Source: Erysipelotrichaceae bacterium
Lineage (GTDB): Bacteria > Bacillota_I > Bacilli_A > Erysipelotrichales > Erysipelotrichaceae
Length of the DNA: 64,000 bases
Direction: 5' to 3'
Assembly (NCBI GenBank): GCA_017419165.1
Contig: JAFOLW010000073.1
Location: 41,230 to 105,229, forward strand
The translations under genes were made by a program, and so were the position numbers. The notes beneath the pieces were generated by a model. That model worked only from the letters and a program-made list of their open reading frames with translations. It had not been told where the DNA came from and did no database searches. This document shows positions 51,286 through 60,002 of the stretch, piece by piece (the stretch's first letter is position 1; the number at the start of each line of letters is the position of its first letter).

Positions 51286-54200
51286 AGTTTTTGGATCTAT
51301 TGGAAAGAATCGGACCCGTACTGAATGAGAGCTCTCATTCCTTTTTAAGTTACAATTCACTGACGGAAGAAGCGATCAAGATCGTATTGCGGGCGAAGGA
51401 TTCCAAACGTCCTTTGATCGTGGTCAAGGAGAACGCCTATCTTGCCCATCGGCTGAAAGACATCCTGGTCTCGTATTTTGATGAAGATGAACTGGTCTCC
51501 TACCTGCCGGAAGAGTCGCTGCGGGCGGAAGAGATCGCCTCTTCGTTTGAGAACCGGGCAGCCAGGCTCAATGCCTTATGCAAGATGATCAGCTGTGATA
51601 AACTCAAGGTCATCCTGGTCAGCCCGTACGGTCTGATCCGTCATCTTCCTTCGAAGAAGGAGCTTTCGGAAAACATCATCGAGGTCCGCAAGGACGATGT
51701 TCTGAACAAAGAGGAACTGATCGAAAGGCTGATCTGCCTGGGTTATGAAAAGACCAGCCACGTCGAGACGCCGATGACGTTCGCTTCCCGCGGTTTCATC
51801 GTCGATGTTTTTTCGGTCAATTACGACAAGCCGGTCAGGATCGAGTTTTTCGACGATGTCGTCGATTCGATCCGTTTTTTTGACAACGACTCGCAAAGGA
51901 CGCTGGAAAAGGTCGATGAGGCAAAGATCATCTTTGCCAAGGATGTTTTCTTCTCGCCGGAGGAGAAAGAGTATCTCAGGCAGAACGTCAAGGCAGAGAG
52001 CGGAGCGATGGAACTCGATCTGGAATACATCTATTCCGATGTCTACCGGCAGTCGCAGTATTTCTATTACTGTTATTTTTCCAAGTCTCATCTGATCGAT
52101 TATTTCGATGATCCTCTGGTCTATCTTTCCGATAAGGAAAAGATCGATTCGCATATGGAACTGCTGACCAATGAGACGGTCAGCTATATTCAGGAGATGT
52201 ACGAGGAGAAAAGGCTGCCGCTGCGTTTTTACGTCTTTGCGGAACTGTCCAGACAGATCGCCCGCTGCGATCTGCTCTACGGCAAGCCGTTTTCCGATAT
52301 CCCGAAGATCGCGGAGATCGACTTCCCGTACGGGACCATCGATTACATCACCAATGTTTTAAGAAATGAGAAGAGCAGCTATAAGCTGGTCGTTCTGGAT
52401 GAGAAGCATTTTGAGGAGCTGGTCAATTCCTTGATCCGGCTCGATATCCCGTACGTCATCGCCGGTGCCGATCTCAAGCCGGGGATCAACCTTTCTTATG
52501 GGGATCTTTACGGCGGTTTTTCCGTCGAAGACCTCGATCTTTCCGTCTACACGATCCGTGAACTGTTCAGGAAAGCGCCGCATCACGGCCGTTTTGCCAG
52601 CCGCTATGCGGAAGCCAGGACGCTGAATTCTTACGAAGAACTCAAACCGGGCGATTATGTCGTCCATGACCAGTACGGCATCGGCCAGTATGTGGCGATC
52701 GAATCGCGGATGATCAACGGGATCAAGTGCGATTATCTCAAGATCATCTATAAGGGCAACGATGAACTTCTGGTCCCGCTGTCGCAGTTTTCGCTGGTGC
52801 GCAAGTACGTTTCCAAGGAAGGTGTCGTCCCGAAGCTGCATAAGCTCGGTTCCAAAGAGTGGATACAGACCAAGCAGCGGGTGGAGGAGAGCGTCAACGA
52901 TATCGCCGGCAAGCTGATCGAGCTGTATGCCCTCAGAGATACCAACATCGGCTTTGCCTTCTCCAAGGATACGCCGATGCAGAAGGAATTCGAGGATACT
53001 TTCGAATATGAACTGACCGATGATCAGATCACGGCGATCGAAGAGGTCAAGGCCGAAATGGAAAAGCCCAAGCCGATGGACCGCCTTTTGTGCGGCGATG
53101 TCGGTTTCGGCAAGACCGAAGTCGCCATACGCGCCGCCTTCAAGGCCGTCAATGACGATAAACAAGTCGCTTATCTGTGCCCGACGACCGTCTTGTCTTT
53201 TCAGCACTTCGATACGTTCAAGAAGCGCTTTGAGGATTTCCCCGTCCGGGTGGAACTGCTCAACCGCTACATACCGGAAGACAGACAAAGGGCGATCCTG
53301 AAAGATCTCAAAGAAGGTAAGGTCGATATCCTGATCGGTACGCACCGGATCCTGTCCAAAGATATCGGATACAAGGACCTGGGCCTGCTGATCATCGATG
53401 AGGAACAGCGTTTCGGCGTCGAACACAAGGAAAAAATCAAACAGATGAAGAATTCCATCGATGTCCTTTCCTTATCGGCAACGCCGATCCCCAGGACTTT
53501 GCAGATGTCACTGGTCGGACTGCGCGGTCTTTCGACTTTGGATACGCCCCCCAGCAACCGTTATCCGGTGCAGACTTATGTCGTCCATAAAAATGAGAAC
53601 CTGGTCCAGGAAGTCATCATGCGCGAGCTGGAAAGAAACGGTCAGGTCTTCTATCTGTTCAACAACGTCGATCTGATCTATTCTCTGGCCAGGAAACTGG
53701 AAAAAGCCCTTCCTTATGCGAGGATCGGTGTGGCGCACGGACAGATGGACAGAAAACAGATCGAAGACATCATGTACCGCTTTTATTCCGGCGAGATCAA
53801 TGTCCTGATCTGCACGACGATCATCGAAACAGGCCTCGACATCCCCAATGCCAACACGATCATCGTCGATAATGCACAGAATTTCGGTCTTTCGCAGCTC
53901 TACCAGATCAAGGGAAGAGTCGGCCGTTCGGACCGTATCGCCTATGCCTATCTGATGATCCCGGAAAAGAAGCAGCTGTCGGAGAATTCGGCCAAGCGTC
54001 TCGATGCGATCAAGGAATTCACGTCGCTCGGTTCCGGATACAAGATCGCGATGCGTGACCTGACGATCCGCGGTGCCGGAGACTTGCTGGGTGAGAAGCA
54101 GTCCGGTTTCATCGACAATGTCGGTCTCGATCTGTATCTGGCGATGCTGAACAAGGCGATCCTGAAGGCCAAGGGCGAAAAGGTCGAGGAAGAAGAGGTC

Positions 54201-54650
54201 AAGACCAACGTCAATATCCCGATCTCGAGCTATATTCCGGAGAGCTTTTCCGATAACGATTATGACAAGCTGGCTTTATATCATGAACTCTATGACATCG
54301 GGACCAAGGAAGAGCTCTTCGATTACTATCTGAAGATCACCGATGAATACGGCAAGCTGCCCAAGGAAGTGGAAGCTCTTTTCGACAAAAAGAAGCTCGA
54401 GCTGCTTTATAACCTGAATCTGATCGACAAGGTGTCCAATTACAAGGGCAAGTTCACGATCATCCTGTCGAAGGACTATTCCGACCGGATCGACGGGCTC
54501 AAGCTTTTCGAGTATGTCAATACGGTATCCCGGGACATGGAGATCTCTTATAAAAACAGCAAGCTGGCGGTCACTTTGGACAATCAGAAAGAAAACATCG
54601 CAAAGATGTTGAAACTGGTCGATAATTTGGATAAACTGGAGAAACAATGA
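51282..54650 (+). CDS. mfd: Transcription-repair coupling factor
   Basis: A 1122-residue Mfd. Visible parts are the UvrB-like N-terminal region, the CarD-like RNA-polymerase interaction domain (LKPGDYVVHDQYGIGQYVAIE-like, about residue 455), translocase motifs (LCGDVGFGKTEVAIRAA, IIDEEQRFGVEHKEKIK, SATPIPRTLQMSL, IIETGLDIPNANT, QIKGRVGRSDR) and a C-terminal regulatory domain. It removes RNA polymerase stalled at lesions and recruits UvrA. Overlaps pth by ATGA and rqcP by ATGA. Confidence 0.97.
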   Translation: MKFLDLLERIGPVLNESSHSFLSYNSLTEEAIKIVLRAKDSKRPLIVVKENAYLAHRLKDILVSYFDEDELVSYLPEESLRAEEIASSFENRAARLNALCKMISCDKLKVILVSPYGLIRHLPSKKELSENIIEVRKDDVLNKEELIERLICLGYEKTSHVETPMTFASRGFIVDVFSVNYDKPVRIEFFDDVVDSIRFFDNDSQRTLEKVDEAKIIFAKDVFFSPEEKEYLRQNVKAESGAMELDLEYIYSDVYRQSQYFYYCYFSKSHLIDYFDDPLVYLSDKEKIDSHMELLTNETVSYIQEMYEEKRLPLRFYVFAELSRQIARCDLLYGKPFSDIPKIAEIDFPYGTIDYITNVLRNEKSSYKLVVLDEKHFEELVNSLIRLDIPYVIAGADLKPGINLSYGDLYGGFSVEDLDLSVYTIRELFRKAPHHGRFASRYAEARTLNSYEELKPGDYVVHDQYGIGQYVAIESRMINGIKCDYLKIIYKGNDELLVPLSQFSLVRKYVSKEGVVPKLHKLGSKEWIQTKQRVEESVNDIAGKLIELYALRDTNIGFAFSKDTPMQKEFEDTFEYELTDDQITAIEEVKAEMEKPKPMDRLLCGDVGFGKTEVAIRAAFKAVNDDKQVAYLCPTTVLSFQHFDTFKKRFEDFPVRVELLNRYIPEDRQRAILKDLKEGKVDILIGTHRILSKDIGYKDLGLLIIDEEQRFGVEHKEKIKQMKNSIDVLSLSATPIPRTLQMSLVGLRGLSTLDTPPSNRYPVQTYVVHKNENLVQEVIMRELERNGQVFYLFNNVDLIYSLARKLEKALPYARIGVAHGQMDRKQIEDIMYRFYSGEINVLICTTIIETGLDIPNANTIIVDNAQNFGLSQLYQIKGRVGRSDRIAYAYLMIPEKKQLSENSAKRLDAIKEFTSLGSGYKIAMRDLTIRGAGDLLGEKQSGFIDNVGLDLYLAMLNKAILKAKGEKVEEEEVKTNVNIPISSYIPESFSDNDYDKLALYHELYDIGTKEELFDYYLKITDEYGKLPKEVEALFDKKKLELLYNLNLIDKVSNYKGKFTIILSKDYSDRIDGLKLFEYVNTVSRDMEISYKNSKLAVTLDNQKENIAKMLKLVDNLDKLEKQ

Positions 54651-54943
54651 GGATCGATAAATATCTTAAAGTCGCGAGGATCCTGAAACGCAGGGAGATC
54701 GGAAAACAGCTGGCACTCAATGAGCGTCTTTTCATCAACGGCAAGGCGGCCAAGCCTTCTTCGGAAGTCAAGGCGGGCGATGAGATCCGCATCATCTTCG
54801 GTCATCGGCAGATCCTGCTGAGAGTTCTGGAAGTACGGGATTCCGCATCCAAAGAACAGGCATTCTCCATGTATGAAGTGCTTGAGGAGATCAAGGAAGC
54901 CTATCAGATGAAAGCACAGTCCGAGCAGGATTCTATTGAATGA
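54647..54943 (+). CDS. rqcP: S4-domain RNA-binding protein RqcP (YabO/Hsp15 type)
   Basis: A 98-residue protein with an N-terminal S4 domain (MRIDKYLKVARILKRREIGK; ALNERLFINGKAAKPSSEVK; AGDEIRI) and a short acidic helical tail. RqcP works with RqcH in adding Ala tails to nascent chains on stalled 50S subunits. It overlaps mfd by ATGA and lies before divIC, as in B. subtilis. Confidence 0.92.
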   Translation: MRIDKYLKVARILKRREIGKQLALNERLFINGKAAKPSSEVKAGDEIRIIFGHRQILLRVLEVRDSASKEQAFSMYEVLEEIKEAYQMKAQSEQDSIE

Positions 54944-54953
54944 ATAAATGTAG

Positions 54954-54965
54954 TATAATAACGGT
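54954..54965 (+). promoter_or_regulatory. TATAAT promoter of the DivIC-like gene, leaderless
   Basis: TATAAT at 54954-54959 and six bases to the ATG at 54966, so the predicted transcript starts at the ATG. It lies in the 22-base gap after rqcP. No Shine-Dalgarno sequence. Confidence 0.65.
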
Positions 54966-55265
54966 ATGGCTAAAAAAGGCAAAAAGAAAAAGAATTCCAT
55001 CATTTCCAAGCTCGTCTCGATCGTTCTGATCGTGGCGGCGATCGCCATCCTTTCGGGCGTCCTGGAAAAGATCTACAATATGTTCACCCTGCAGCAGCAG
55101 GCCAAAGTCGTGGAAGCCGAACTGGAAGCCCTCCGGGAGGAGAACGCCTCTTTGACTTCGACCAAGGAGAAGCTCGAAGATCCCGACTATGTCCAGACCT
55201 ATGCCAGAGGAGAATACATGTTCTCCAAGGGCGATGAGAAGGTCTTCTATCTGCCGGGGGACTGA
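54966..55265 (+). CDS. divIC: DivIC/FtsL-type septum formation protein
   Basis: A 99-residue bitopic protein with a Lys-rich cytosolic start (AKKGKKKK), a membrane helix (about 13-33), an extracytoplasmic coiled coil (QQQAKVVEAELEALREENAS), and the DivIC-type end DPDYVQTYARGEYMFSKGDE. It should act with FtsL and DivIB in activating septal wall synthesis. A leaderless promoter and a terminator make it potentially independent from rqcP. Confidence 0.88.
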   Translation: MAKKGKKKKNSIISKLVSIVLIVAAIAILSGVLEKIYNMFTLQQQAKVVEAELEALREENASLTSTKEKLEDPDYVQTYARGEYMFSKGDEKVFYLPGD

Positions 55266-55294
55266 GGAGATATTCCCGATCTGAAGAGGAGAAT

Positions 55295-55314
55295 GCGGAG
55301 GATTCCGCTTTTTT
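55295..55314 (+). terminator. Terminator after divIC
   Basis: GCGGA-GGAT-TCCGC hairpin with T6. Confidence 0.8.
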
Positions 55315-55361
55315 ATTAGGAACCGGCACCTTTTCTTTCAAATAATGATATGGAGGTGCTT

Positions 55362-55565
55362 ATGTTGATAGCTAGTGCAACACAAATGAAAAACGGTTTC
55401 GGCAGATATCTGGATCTCGCACTTCGCAACGGCGAGGTCTATGTCGAACGCCACGGCGTCATCGTTGCCAAACTGATGGCGGTCGAACGGTCGAAGACTT
55501 ATATATCCGATGAATTGAGAACGTATAAGAAAGATGAAAGTACTGTTTGCCGATACCGTGCTTGA
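55362..55565 (+). CDS. Phd/YefM-like antitoxin
   Basis: A 67-residue protein with the Phd/YefM N-terminal DNA-binding fold: IASATQMKNGFGRYLDLAL, then GEVYVERHGVIVAKLM, the typical beta-hairpin. The short C-terminus would bind a toxin. GGAGGT lies 5 bases before ATG 55362. Its end overlaps the next gene by 32 bases, as expected for a coupled toxin-antitoxin pair. Function as an antitoxin is inferred from family and context. Confidence 0.75.
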   Translation: MLIASATQMKNGFGRYLDLALRNGEVYVERHGVIVAKLMAVERSKTYISDELRTYKKDESTVCRYRA

Positions 55566-55938
55566 TGAGATCTTGTTTTCCGGTGTATGCAGCGGCGATG
55601 TAAGATGGCTTTTGAACCGCTGCCAGGAACAGAAGATCGAAGGCTGTTTCTGCGGCAGTTATGCCGAAGGGCTGGTCAGGAAACTCAGCAGGGAAGATCT
55701 GGAAAGAGTCCTTCCGATCCTGTCGAAACTGCTGCGGCCGATCCATGTCAATCTGCGCGATCTGAGAGAAGCCCTGCGCCGGCAAGACGTGGAAGCCGGC
55801 CTGATCGAGGTCCTGGTACGGCGCCACCGTCTGGATTGCGGCCTGGTGATGAAGAAAAATGCCGGCAGGGATAGTACAATAGAACTGTACGTTCCGAGTG
55901 AATTGAGAAGGAAACTGGAAAATGGAAAAACAAGTTAA
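55534..55938 (+). CDS. PIN-like domain protein, probable partner of the Phd-like antitoxin
   Basis: A 134-residue protein that begins MKVLFADTVLDEILFSG, similar to the first beta strand and Asp of PIN nucleases. YAEGLVRKL offers the conserved central Glu, and RHRLDCGLVMKKNA corresponds to the A..LDADYIVTRD element but with the last catalytic Asp replaced. Cleavage of RNA would be the family activity, and the altered acidic site makes it uncertain. It overlaps the antitoxin by 32 bases and the Nudix gene by 17. Confidence 0.6.
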   Translation: MKVLFADTVLDEILFSGVCSGDVRWLLNRCQEQKIEGCFCGSYAEGLVRKLSREDLERVLPILSKLLRPIHVNLRDLREALRRQDVEAGLIEVLVRRHRLDCGLVMKKNAGRDSTIELYVPSELRRKLENGKTS

Positions 55939-56449
55939 AAGAGAAGAGATCTACGAGGGCAAAGTCATCCATGTCGTGAAAGATCAGGTCGCGCTCGACG
56001 ACGGGTCTTTGGCATATCGGGAAGTGGTCTTACACAACGGCGGCGCCTGTATCGCTCTGAAGAAAGACGGACTTTACTATATGGTCTGTCAGTATCGTTA
56101 TTCTTTGGGCAAGGAGATGCTGGAATTTCCGGCAGGCAAGATCGAAAAGGGCGAAGACCCGGATGAGACGATCCTGCGGGAAGCGGTCGAGGAGACCGGC
56201 TATTCGGTCAAAAACATCCGCAAGATGGGAAGCATCATCCCGACCTGCGGCTATTGTTCGGAGAGGATCCATCTGTATTACGGCGAGGCGGACGAAAAGC
56301 TTGGTCAGCATTTCGACCCGGATGAGCGGATCGATCTCAAGAGGTTCTCTTTCGCCCAGATCAAAGAGATGATCCGGGACGGAAGGATCGATGACGCAAA
56401 GACGATCGCACTGATGTTTTACCTGCAGGCGGAAGGGATCGATGGCTGA
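55922..56449 (+). CDS. Nudix hydrolase, ADP-ribose pyrophosphatase type
   Basis: A 175-residue Nudix protein. The box GKIEKGEDPDETILREAVEE, followed by TGY, fits GX5EX7REUXEEXGU. The surrounding LEFPAGKIE, IIPTCGYCSERIHLYYGEA and FSFAQIKEMIRDGRI are typical of NudF/ADPRase proteins. It would hydrolyse ADP-ribose to AMP and ribose 5-phosphate. Overlaps its neighbours on both sides, so co-expressed with the PIN-like and 56442 genes. Confidence 0.9.
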   Translation: MEKQVKREEIYEGKVIHVVKDQVALDDGSLAYREVVLHNGGACIALKKDGLYYMVCQYRYSLGKEMLEFPAGKIEKGEDPDETILREAVEETGYSVKNIRKMGSIIPTCGYCSERIHLYYGEADEKLGQHFDPDERIDLKRFSFAQIKEMIRDGRIDDAKTIALMFYLQAEGIDG

Positions 56450-57218
56450 TTTCGTTCAATTGGTCAACGGACTCGGCGACAAGGATCCGAAGACTTACTT
56501 CGAAGGTTTTTTCACGCGCTCCGTTTTCAAGGATTATCAGATCGATGAAAGTGCGGAAAAAGATGCCCGCCAGGCGATCAAAACGATGTTCACTTCCTCC
56601 AAAGATCTGTTCGACCGGGTCGATCTGGCCTTCGATCGCGATCCTTTGTGTCTGGAGGCGTTCTTCGTGTACTTCATGCTGAGCGAAGACATCTTTGTGC
56701 AGCAGCGTTTTGAAGCTTACTACGAACACCTGAGCGATTATGGCGATCTTTCTTCCTATCAGAAACACTGTTTTCTGACCATCCTGGCTTTTTACTGCGA
56801 TTTTCTGATGGATCTGCACAATTTTACCAGAGCCATCAAGGTGCAGCGGCAGGTCATCCGTCTGAGCGGAGAACTTTCAAAAGGCGATGTCAACCGCCTG
56901 AGTTTCATGTACAGTGTGATCGAAGAGGCGGACGATTTTTACCGTTTATATCTCGACAGTGAATTCGATGCCTACGATTACATCCTGCTGACGGTGACTT
57001 TGCTCAAACACGAGGATACTTTGCGGGCCAGGGAAGTCCTGCTGGATATGATGGAACATATCGAATATGCATCTTATCTTGACCACATGTGGGATCTCGA
57101 TGAGAAGGATGAAAAGCAGAAACAATTCATCGATACCGTCGATGAACTCTACGATACGATCTGTTCCGTTCCCGATTTCTATTCCTTTGCCGGCATGGTA
57201 CAGGAAGAGACCTTATGA
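56442..57218 (+). CDS. Hypothetical helical (TPR-like) protein
   Basis: A 258-residue acidic protein, predicted all-helical. Spacing of helices with aromatic pairs (RVDLAFDRDPLCLEAFFVYF; FTRAIKVQRQVIRLSGEL; HEDTLRAREVLLDMM) suggests TPR-like repeats. No family is recognised. It overlaps the Nudix gene by 8 bases. Confidence 0.6.
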   Translation: MADFVQLVNGLGDKDPKTYFEGFFTRSVFKDYQIDESAEKDARQAIKTMFTSSKDLFDRVDLAFDRDPLCLEAFFVYFMLSEDIFVQQRFEAYYEHLSDYGDLSSYQKHCFLTILAFYCDFLMDLHNFTRAIKVQRQVIRLSGELSKGDVNRLSFMYSVIEEADDFYRLYLDSEFDAYDYILLTVTLLKHEDTLRAREVLLDMMEHIEYASYLDHMWDLDEKDEKQKQFIDTVDELYDTICSVPDFYSFAGMVQEETL

Positions 57219-57230
57219 GAAGATAAGTGC

Positions 57231-57245
57231 TATAATGTTTGTAAT
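57231..57245 (+). promoter_or_regulatory. Extended -10 promoter, near-leaderless
   Basis: TGC-TATAAT (box 57231-57236) and nine bases to the ATG at 57246; the predicted leader is about 3 bases and there is no Shine-Dalgarno sequence. Confidence 0.62.
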
Positions 57246-57542
57246 ATGAATATCGATATCAGAAAAATCGAACAGATCAGGGATGAGCTCGACTCGATGA
57301 ACGAGAACGATGTTTTGTTCATCGACGAAGAAGGAAAGACGAGATATGCGATCCTTCCGATCGAAATGTATGATTCTTTGGAAGATCTGATGGCTATGTT
57401 CGCCAATCCGTCTGCGGCTTCCGTCAAGATCGTTCCTTCCCAGGATCTCGATCTCAGCTACGAAGAATACGAACGGATCAAGAAGCAGATCATGGATGCC
57501 GTTGAAAAGACGTTCATGCCCAAACCGGAGAAACTGAACTGA
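57246..57542 (+). CDS. Phd/YefM-like small protein without toxin partner
   Basis: A 98-residue protein. NENDVLFIDEEGKTRYAILP, then IEMYDSLEDLMAMF, resembles the C-terminal half of Phd/YefM antitoxins (YAILPIEMYDSLED matches the MSxxDYxSLxE segment). The rest is a charged helical tail. No toxin is encoded next to it; tmk follows with a one-base overlap. It may be a regulator of the tmk-holB unit or an orphan antitoxin (inference). Confidence 0.55.
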   Translation: MNIDIRKIEQIRDELDSMNENDVLFIDEEGKTRYAILPIEMYDSLEDLMAMFANPSAASVKIVPSQDLDLSYEEYERIKKQIMDAVEKTFMPKPEKLN

Positions 57543-58177
57543 TGAAGGGCCTCTTTATCACGTTTGAAGGACCGGACGGTTCGGGCAAGACGACCGTCGC
57601 GACGGAGGTCTGCCGCCGTCTTGAACAGATGGGCTATGAAGTCGTGCATACCAGAGAACCGGGCGGCATCGCGATCTCCGAGGACATACGCAAGATCATC
57701 CTGGATCCGAAGAATACCATGATGGACGCCAAGACGGAAGCGCTTCTTTATGCTGCTTCCCGCCGCCAGCATCTGGTGGAAAAAGTTTTCCCGGCCATGG
57801 AAGCCGGCAAGATCGTCATCTGCGAGCGTTTTCTGGATTCTTCTCTGGCTTATCAGGGCTATGGCCGTCAGCTGGGCTTTGATGAAGTGCTTTCGATCAA
57901 TCTGTTTGCGATCGACAACACCTATCCGGATATGACGATCTATCTCGATGTCGATGAACAGGTGGGCTTAGACAGGCTTGCCGACCGCAGCTTCAAGGAC
58001 CGTCTCGATCAGGAGTCGATCGACTTCCATCACCGGGTCTCGCAAGGCTACAAGGAAGTCTTGCGGCGTTTCAAGGATCGCATCACCATCGTCGATGCGT
58101 CCAGGACGAAAGAAGAGGTCATCGAAGCTTCATTAAAGGAGATCTTGAACAAGATCAATGATCAGAACGCAGCTTAG
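57542..58177 (+). CDS. tmk: Thymidylate kinase
   Basis: A 211-residue dTMP kinase. P-loop FEGPDGSGKTTVA, REPGG motif HTREPGGIAISEDIR, CERFLDSSLAYQGYGR (DRY-like), and the lid region LADRSFKDRLDQE are present. It makes dTDP for DNA synthesis. It overlaps holB by 20 bases; tmk-holB order is shared with many Bacillota. Confidence 0.96.
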   Translation: MKGLFITFEGPDGSGKTTVATEVCRRLEQMGYEVVHTREPGGIAISEDIRKIILDPKNTMMDAKTEALLYAASRRQHLVEKVFPAMEAGKIVICERFLDSSLAYQGYGRQLGFDEVLSINLFAIDNTYPDMTIYLDVDEQVGLDRLADRSFKDRLDQESIDFHHRVSQGYKEVLRRFKDRITIVDASRTKEEVIEASLKEILNKINDQNAA

Positions 58178-59126
58178 GGACTCCGAGCCGATCGCGTATC
58201 GGAGTCTTGAAAATTCACTGAAAAACAAAAGAGTAGCGCACAGCTACCTTTTTTCCGGTGAATACAATCCGTTGAAGATCGAAGCCGCATATCTGCTTGC
58301 CCAGTCGATCGTGGAAGGGAAAGATGACTTTGCCTGTGAGACCTGCGATGTCTGCAAGAGGATCCGGAACAACAGCTATTTCGATGTGATCTATGTCGAC
58401 GGTTATGCTTCCAGCATCAAGAAGGACGACATCGAAACGATCCTCGATGAATTCTCCAGGACGTCTCTGGAATCTTCGGGCAGGAAGGTCTATATCCTGG
58501 CCAACATCAACAACGCATCCAACAAGGTGCTCAACATGATCCTGAAGTTCATGGAAGAGCCGAGCAATTCCAATACGTACGGCATCTTCATCAGCGATCA
58601 CAAGGAAGATCTGCTGCCGACGATCGTTTCGCGCTGCCAGGAGATCCCGTTTCTGACCAGAGATTTCTCTTTTCTGATAAAACGTTACGAAGAGAAGGGC
58701 TTCGATCCGGTCGACGCCTATCTTCTTTCCGATATCCTGCACCGCTTCGATCCGGACTTCGATCTCAATGATCCGATCTATCTCACGGCGAAAGAGTATG
58801 TCTATAAGACGATCGATCTTCTCGATGAGAAGCAGTTTCTGCCGGTGATGTTTTATCAGGAGTTTTATACGGCTTTCAAAGACCGCGAGGATTTCCGCCG
58901 TTGTGTGGACATGTATCTCTCGATCATGATCGCCATGATCGATGATGCATTGAAAAGCCGGAGGATGAACGATTCGGAATACGATTCTCATCTTTCGCTC
59001 ATTCAATCCCACCAGCCGGGAAAACTGCTCGAGATCTTCGTGAATGCTTCCGACAAGGCGGCGGCCAATGCGGAGCGAAAGCTGCTGTTTGACGCGATCA
59101 GTTATGAGATAATATCATATATCTGA
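58158..59126 (+). CDS. holB: DNA polymerase III delta' subunit
   Basis: A 322-residue clamp-loader subunit. SYLFSGEYNPLKIEAAYLLA has lost the Walker A Lys, as is common in delta'. The zinc-binding Cys set is CETCDVCKR. LMKFxEEP-type LKFMEEPSNSNTYGIFISD and TIVSRCQEIPF (SRC motif) are present. It loads the beta clamp with DnaX and delta. Confidence 0.93.
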   Translation: MIRTQLRDSEPIAYRSLENSLKNKRVAHSYLFSGEYNPLKIEAAYLLAQSIVEGKDDFACETCDVCKRIRNNSYFDVIYVDGYASSIKKDDIETILDEFSRTSLESSGRKVYILANINNASNKVLNMILKFMEEPSNSNTYGIFISDHKEDLLPTIVSRCQEIPFLTRDFSFLIKRYEEKGFDPVDAYLLSDILHRFDPDFDLNDPIYLTAKEYVYKTIDLLDEKQFLPVMFYQEFYTAFKDREDFRRCVDMYLSIMIAMIDDALKSRRMNDSEYDSHLSLIQSHQPGKLLEIFVNASDKAAANAERKLLFDAISYEIISYI

Positions 59127-59135
59127 AGGTGAATT

Positions 59136-60002
59136 ATGGAAGAAAACAAGAAATATATCTCCGTCCGCTTTGAGACGACAAATAAAACTTATACATTCTC
59201 AACGACAGACCCGTCGGTCAAAAACGGCGATGCGGTCGTCGTCGAGACACAGCGCGGCATGGAATACGGCCACGTGGTCTCCGATCCGTTTGAAAAACCC
59301 AATGTCTCTCTGGAGATCAAGGAGATCATCCGCAAGGCGAATGAAAAAGACAGAAAACAGTTCGAACGCAACAAGGCGGATTCCATCCATGCCAGAAAGA
59401 TCTGTCAGGAAGAATCCGACAATCTCGATCTGAAGATGAACGTCATCTCTGCCGAGTATACGCTCGACCGTGCCAAGATCACGTTCACCTATCTCGCGGA
59501 TGACCGCGTCGATTTCCGTGAACTGCTCAAGGTCCTGGCATCGATCTTTCACTGCCGTATCGACCTCAGACAGGTCGGCACCAGAGACAAGGCCAAGATG
59601 GTCTCGGGCATCGGTGTCTGCGGAAGGGAACTTTGCTGTGCGAAGTTCATCGGCGAATTCGACCGCATCTCGATCAACATGGCCAAGAACCAGCTTCTGG
59701 CTTTGAATATCCAGAAACTGTCCGGTCAGTGCGGCAACCTGATGTGCTGTCTGCGCTTTGAAGACGATGCTTACAAGTCATTGCGCAAAGACCTGCCGAA
59801 ACTCAACTCGCAAGTCGAATACGAGGGCGAAAGATTCCGCATCACTTCGATGAACGTCATCGCCAAAAACTGCAAATTGGAGAATCCCGAACATGCGATC
59901 TTCATTTCGCTGGATGATCTGATAGCCAAAGGAAAATATAATAAACCCGTAAAGAAAGAAGACAAAGGGGAAAAAGGAGAACAAAGTGGAGCCGGGAAAT
60001 AA
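59136..60002 (+). CDS. ricT: PSP1-domain protein RicT (YaaT)
   Basis: A 288-residue PSP1-domain protein. FETTNKTYTFSTTDPS, then GDAVVVETQRGMEYGHVVSD at the start, and the Cys-rich middle (GVCGRELCCAKFIGEFDRIS, then SGQCGNLMCCLRFE) match YaaT/RicT, part of the Ric complex that carries [4Fe-4S] clusters and affects mRNA processing by RNase Y in B. subtilis. The holB-ricT order is as in B. subtilis. Lys/Glu tail at the end. Confidence 0.94.
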   Translation: MEENKKYISVRFETTNKTYTFSTTDPSVKNGDAVVVETQRGMEYGHVVSDPFEKPNVSLEIKEIIRKANEKDRKQFERNKADSIHARKICQEESDNLDLKMNVISAEYTLDRAKITFTYLADDRVDFRELLKVLASIFHCRIDLRQVGTRDKAKMVSGIGVCGRELCCAKFIGEFDRISINMAKNQLLALNIQKLSGQCGNLMCCLRFEDDAYKSLRKDLPKLNSQVEYEGERFRITSMNVIAKNCKLENPEHAIFISLDDLIAKGKYNKPVKKEDKGEKGEQSGAGK

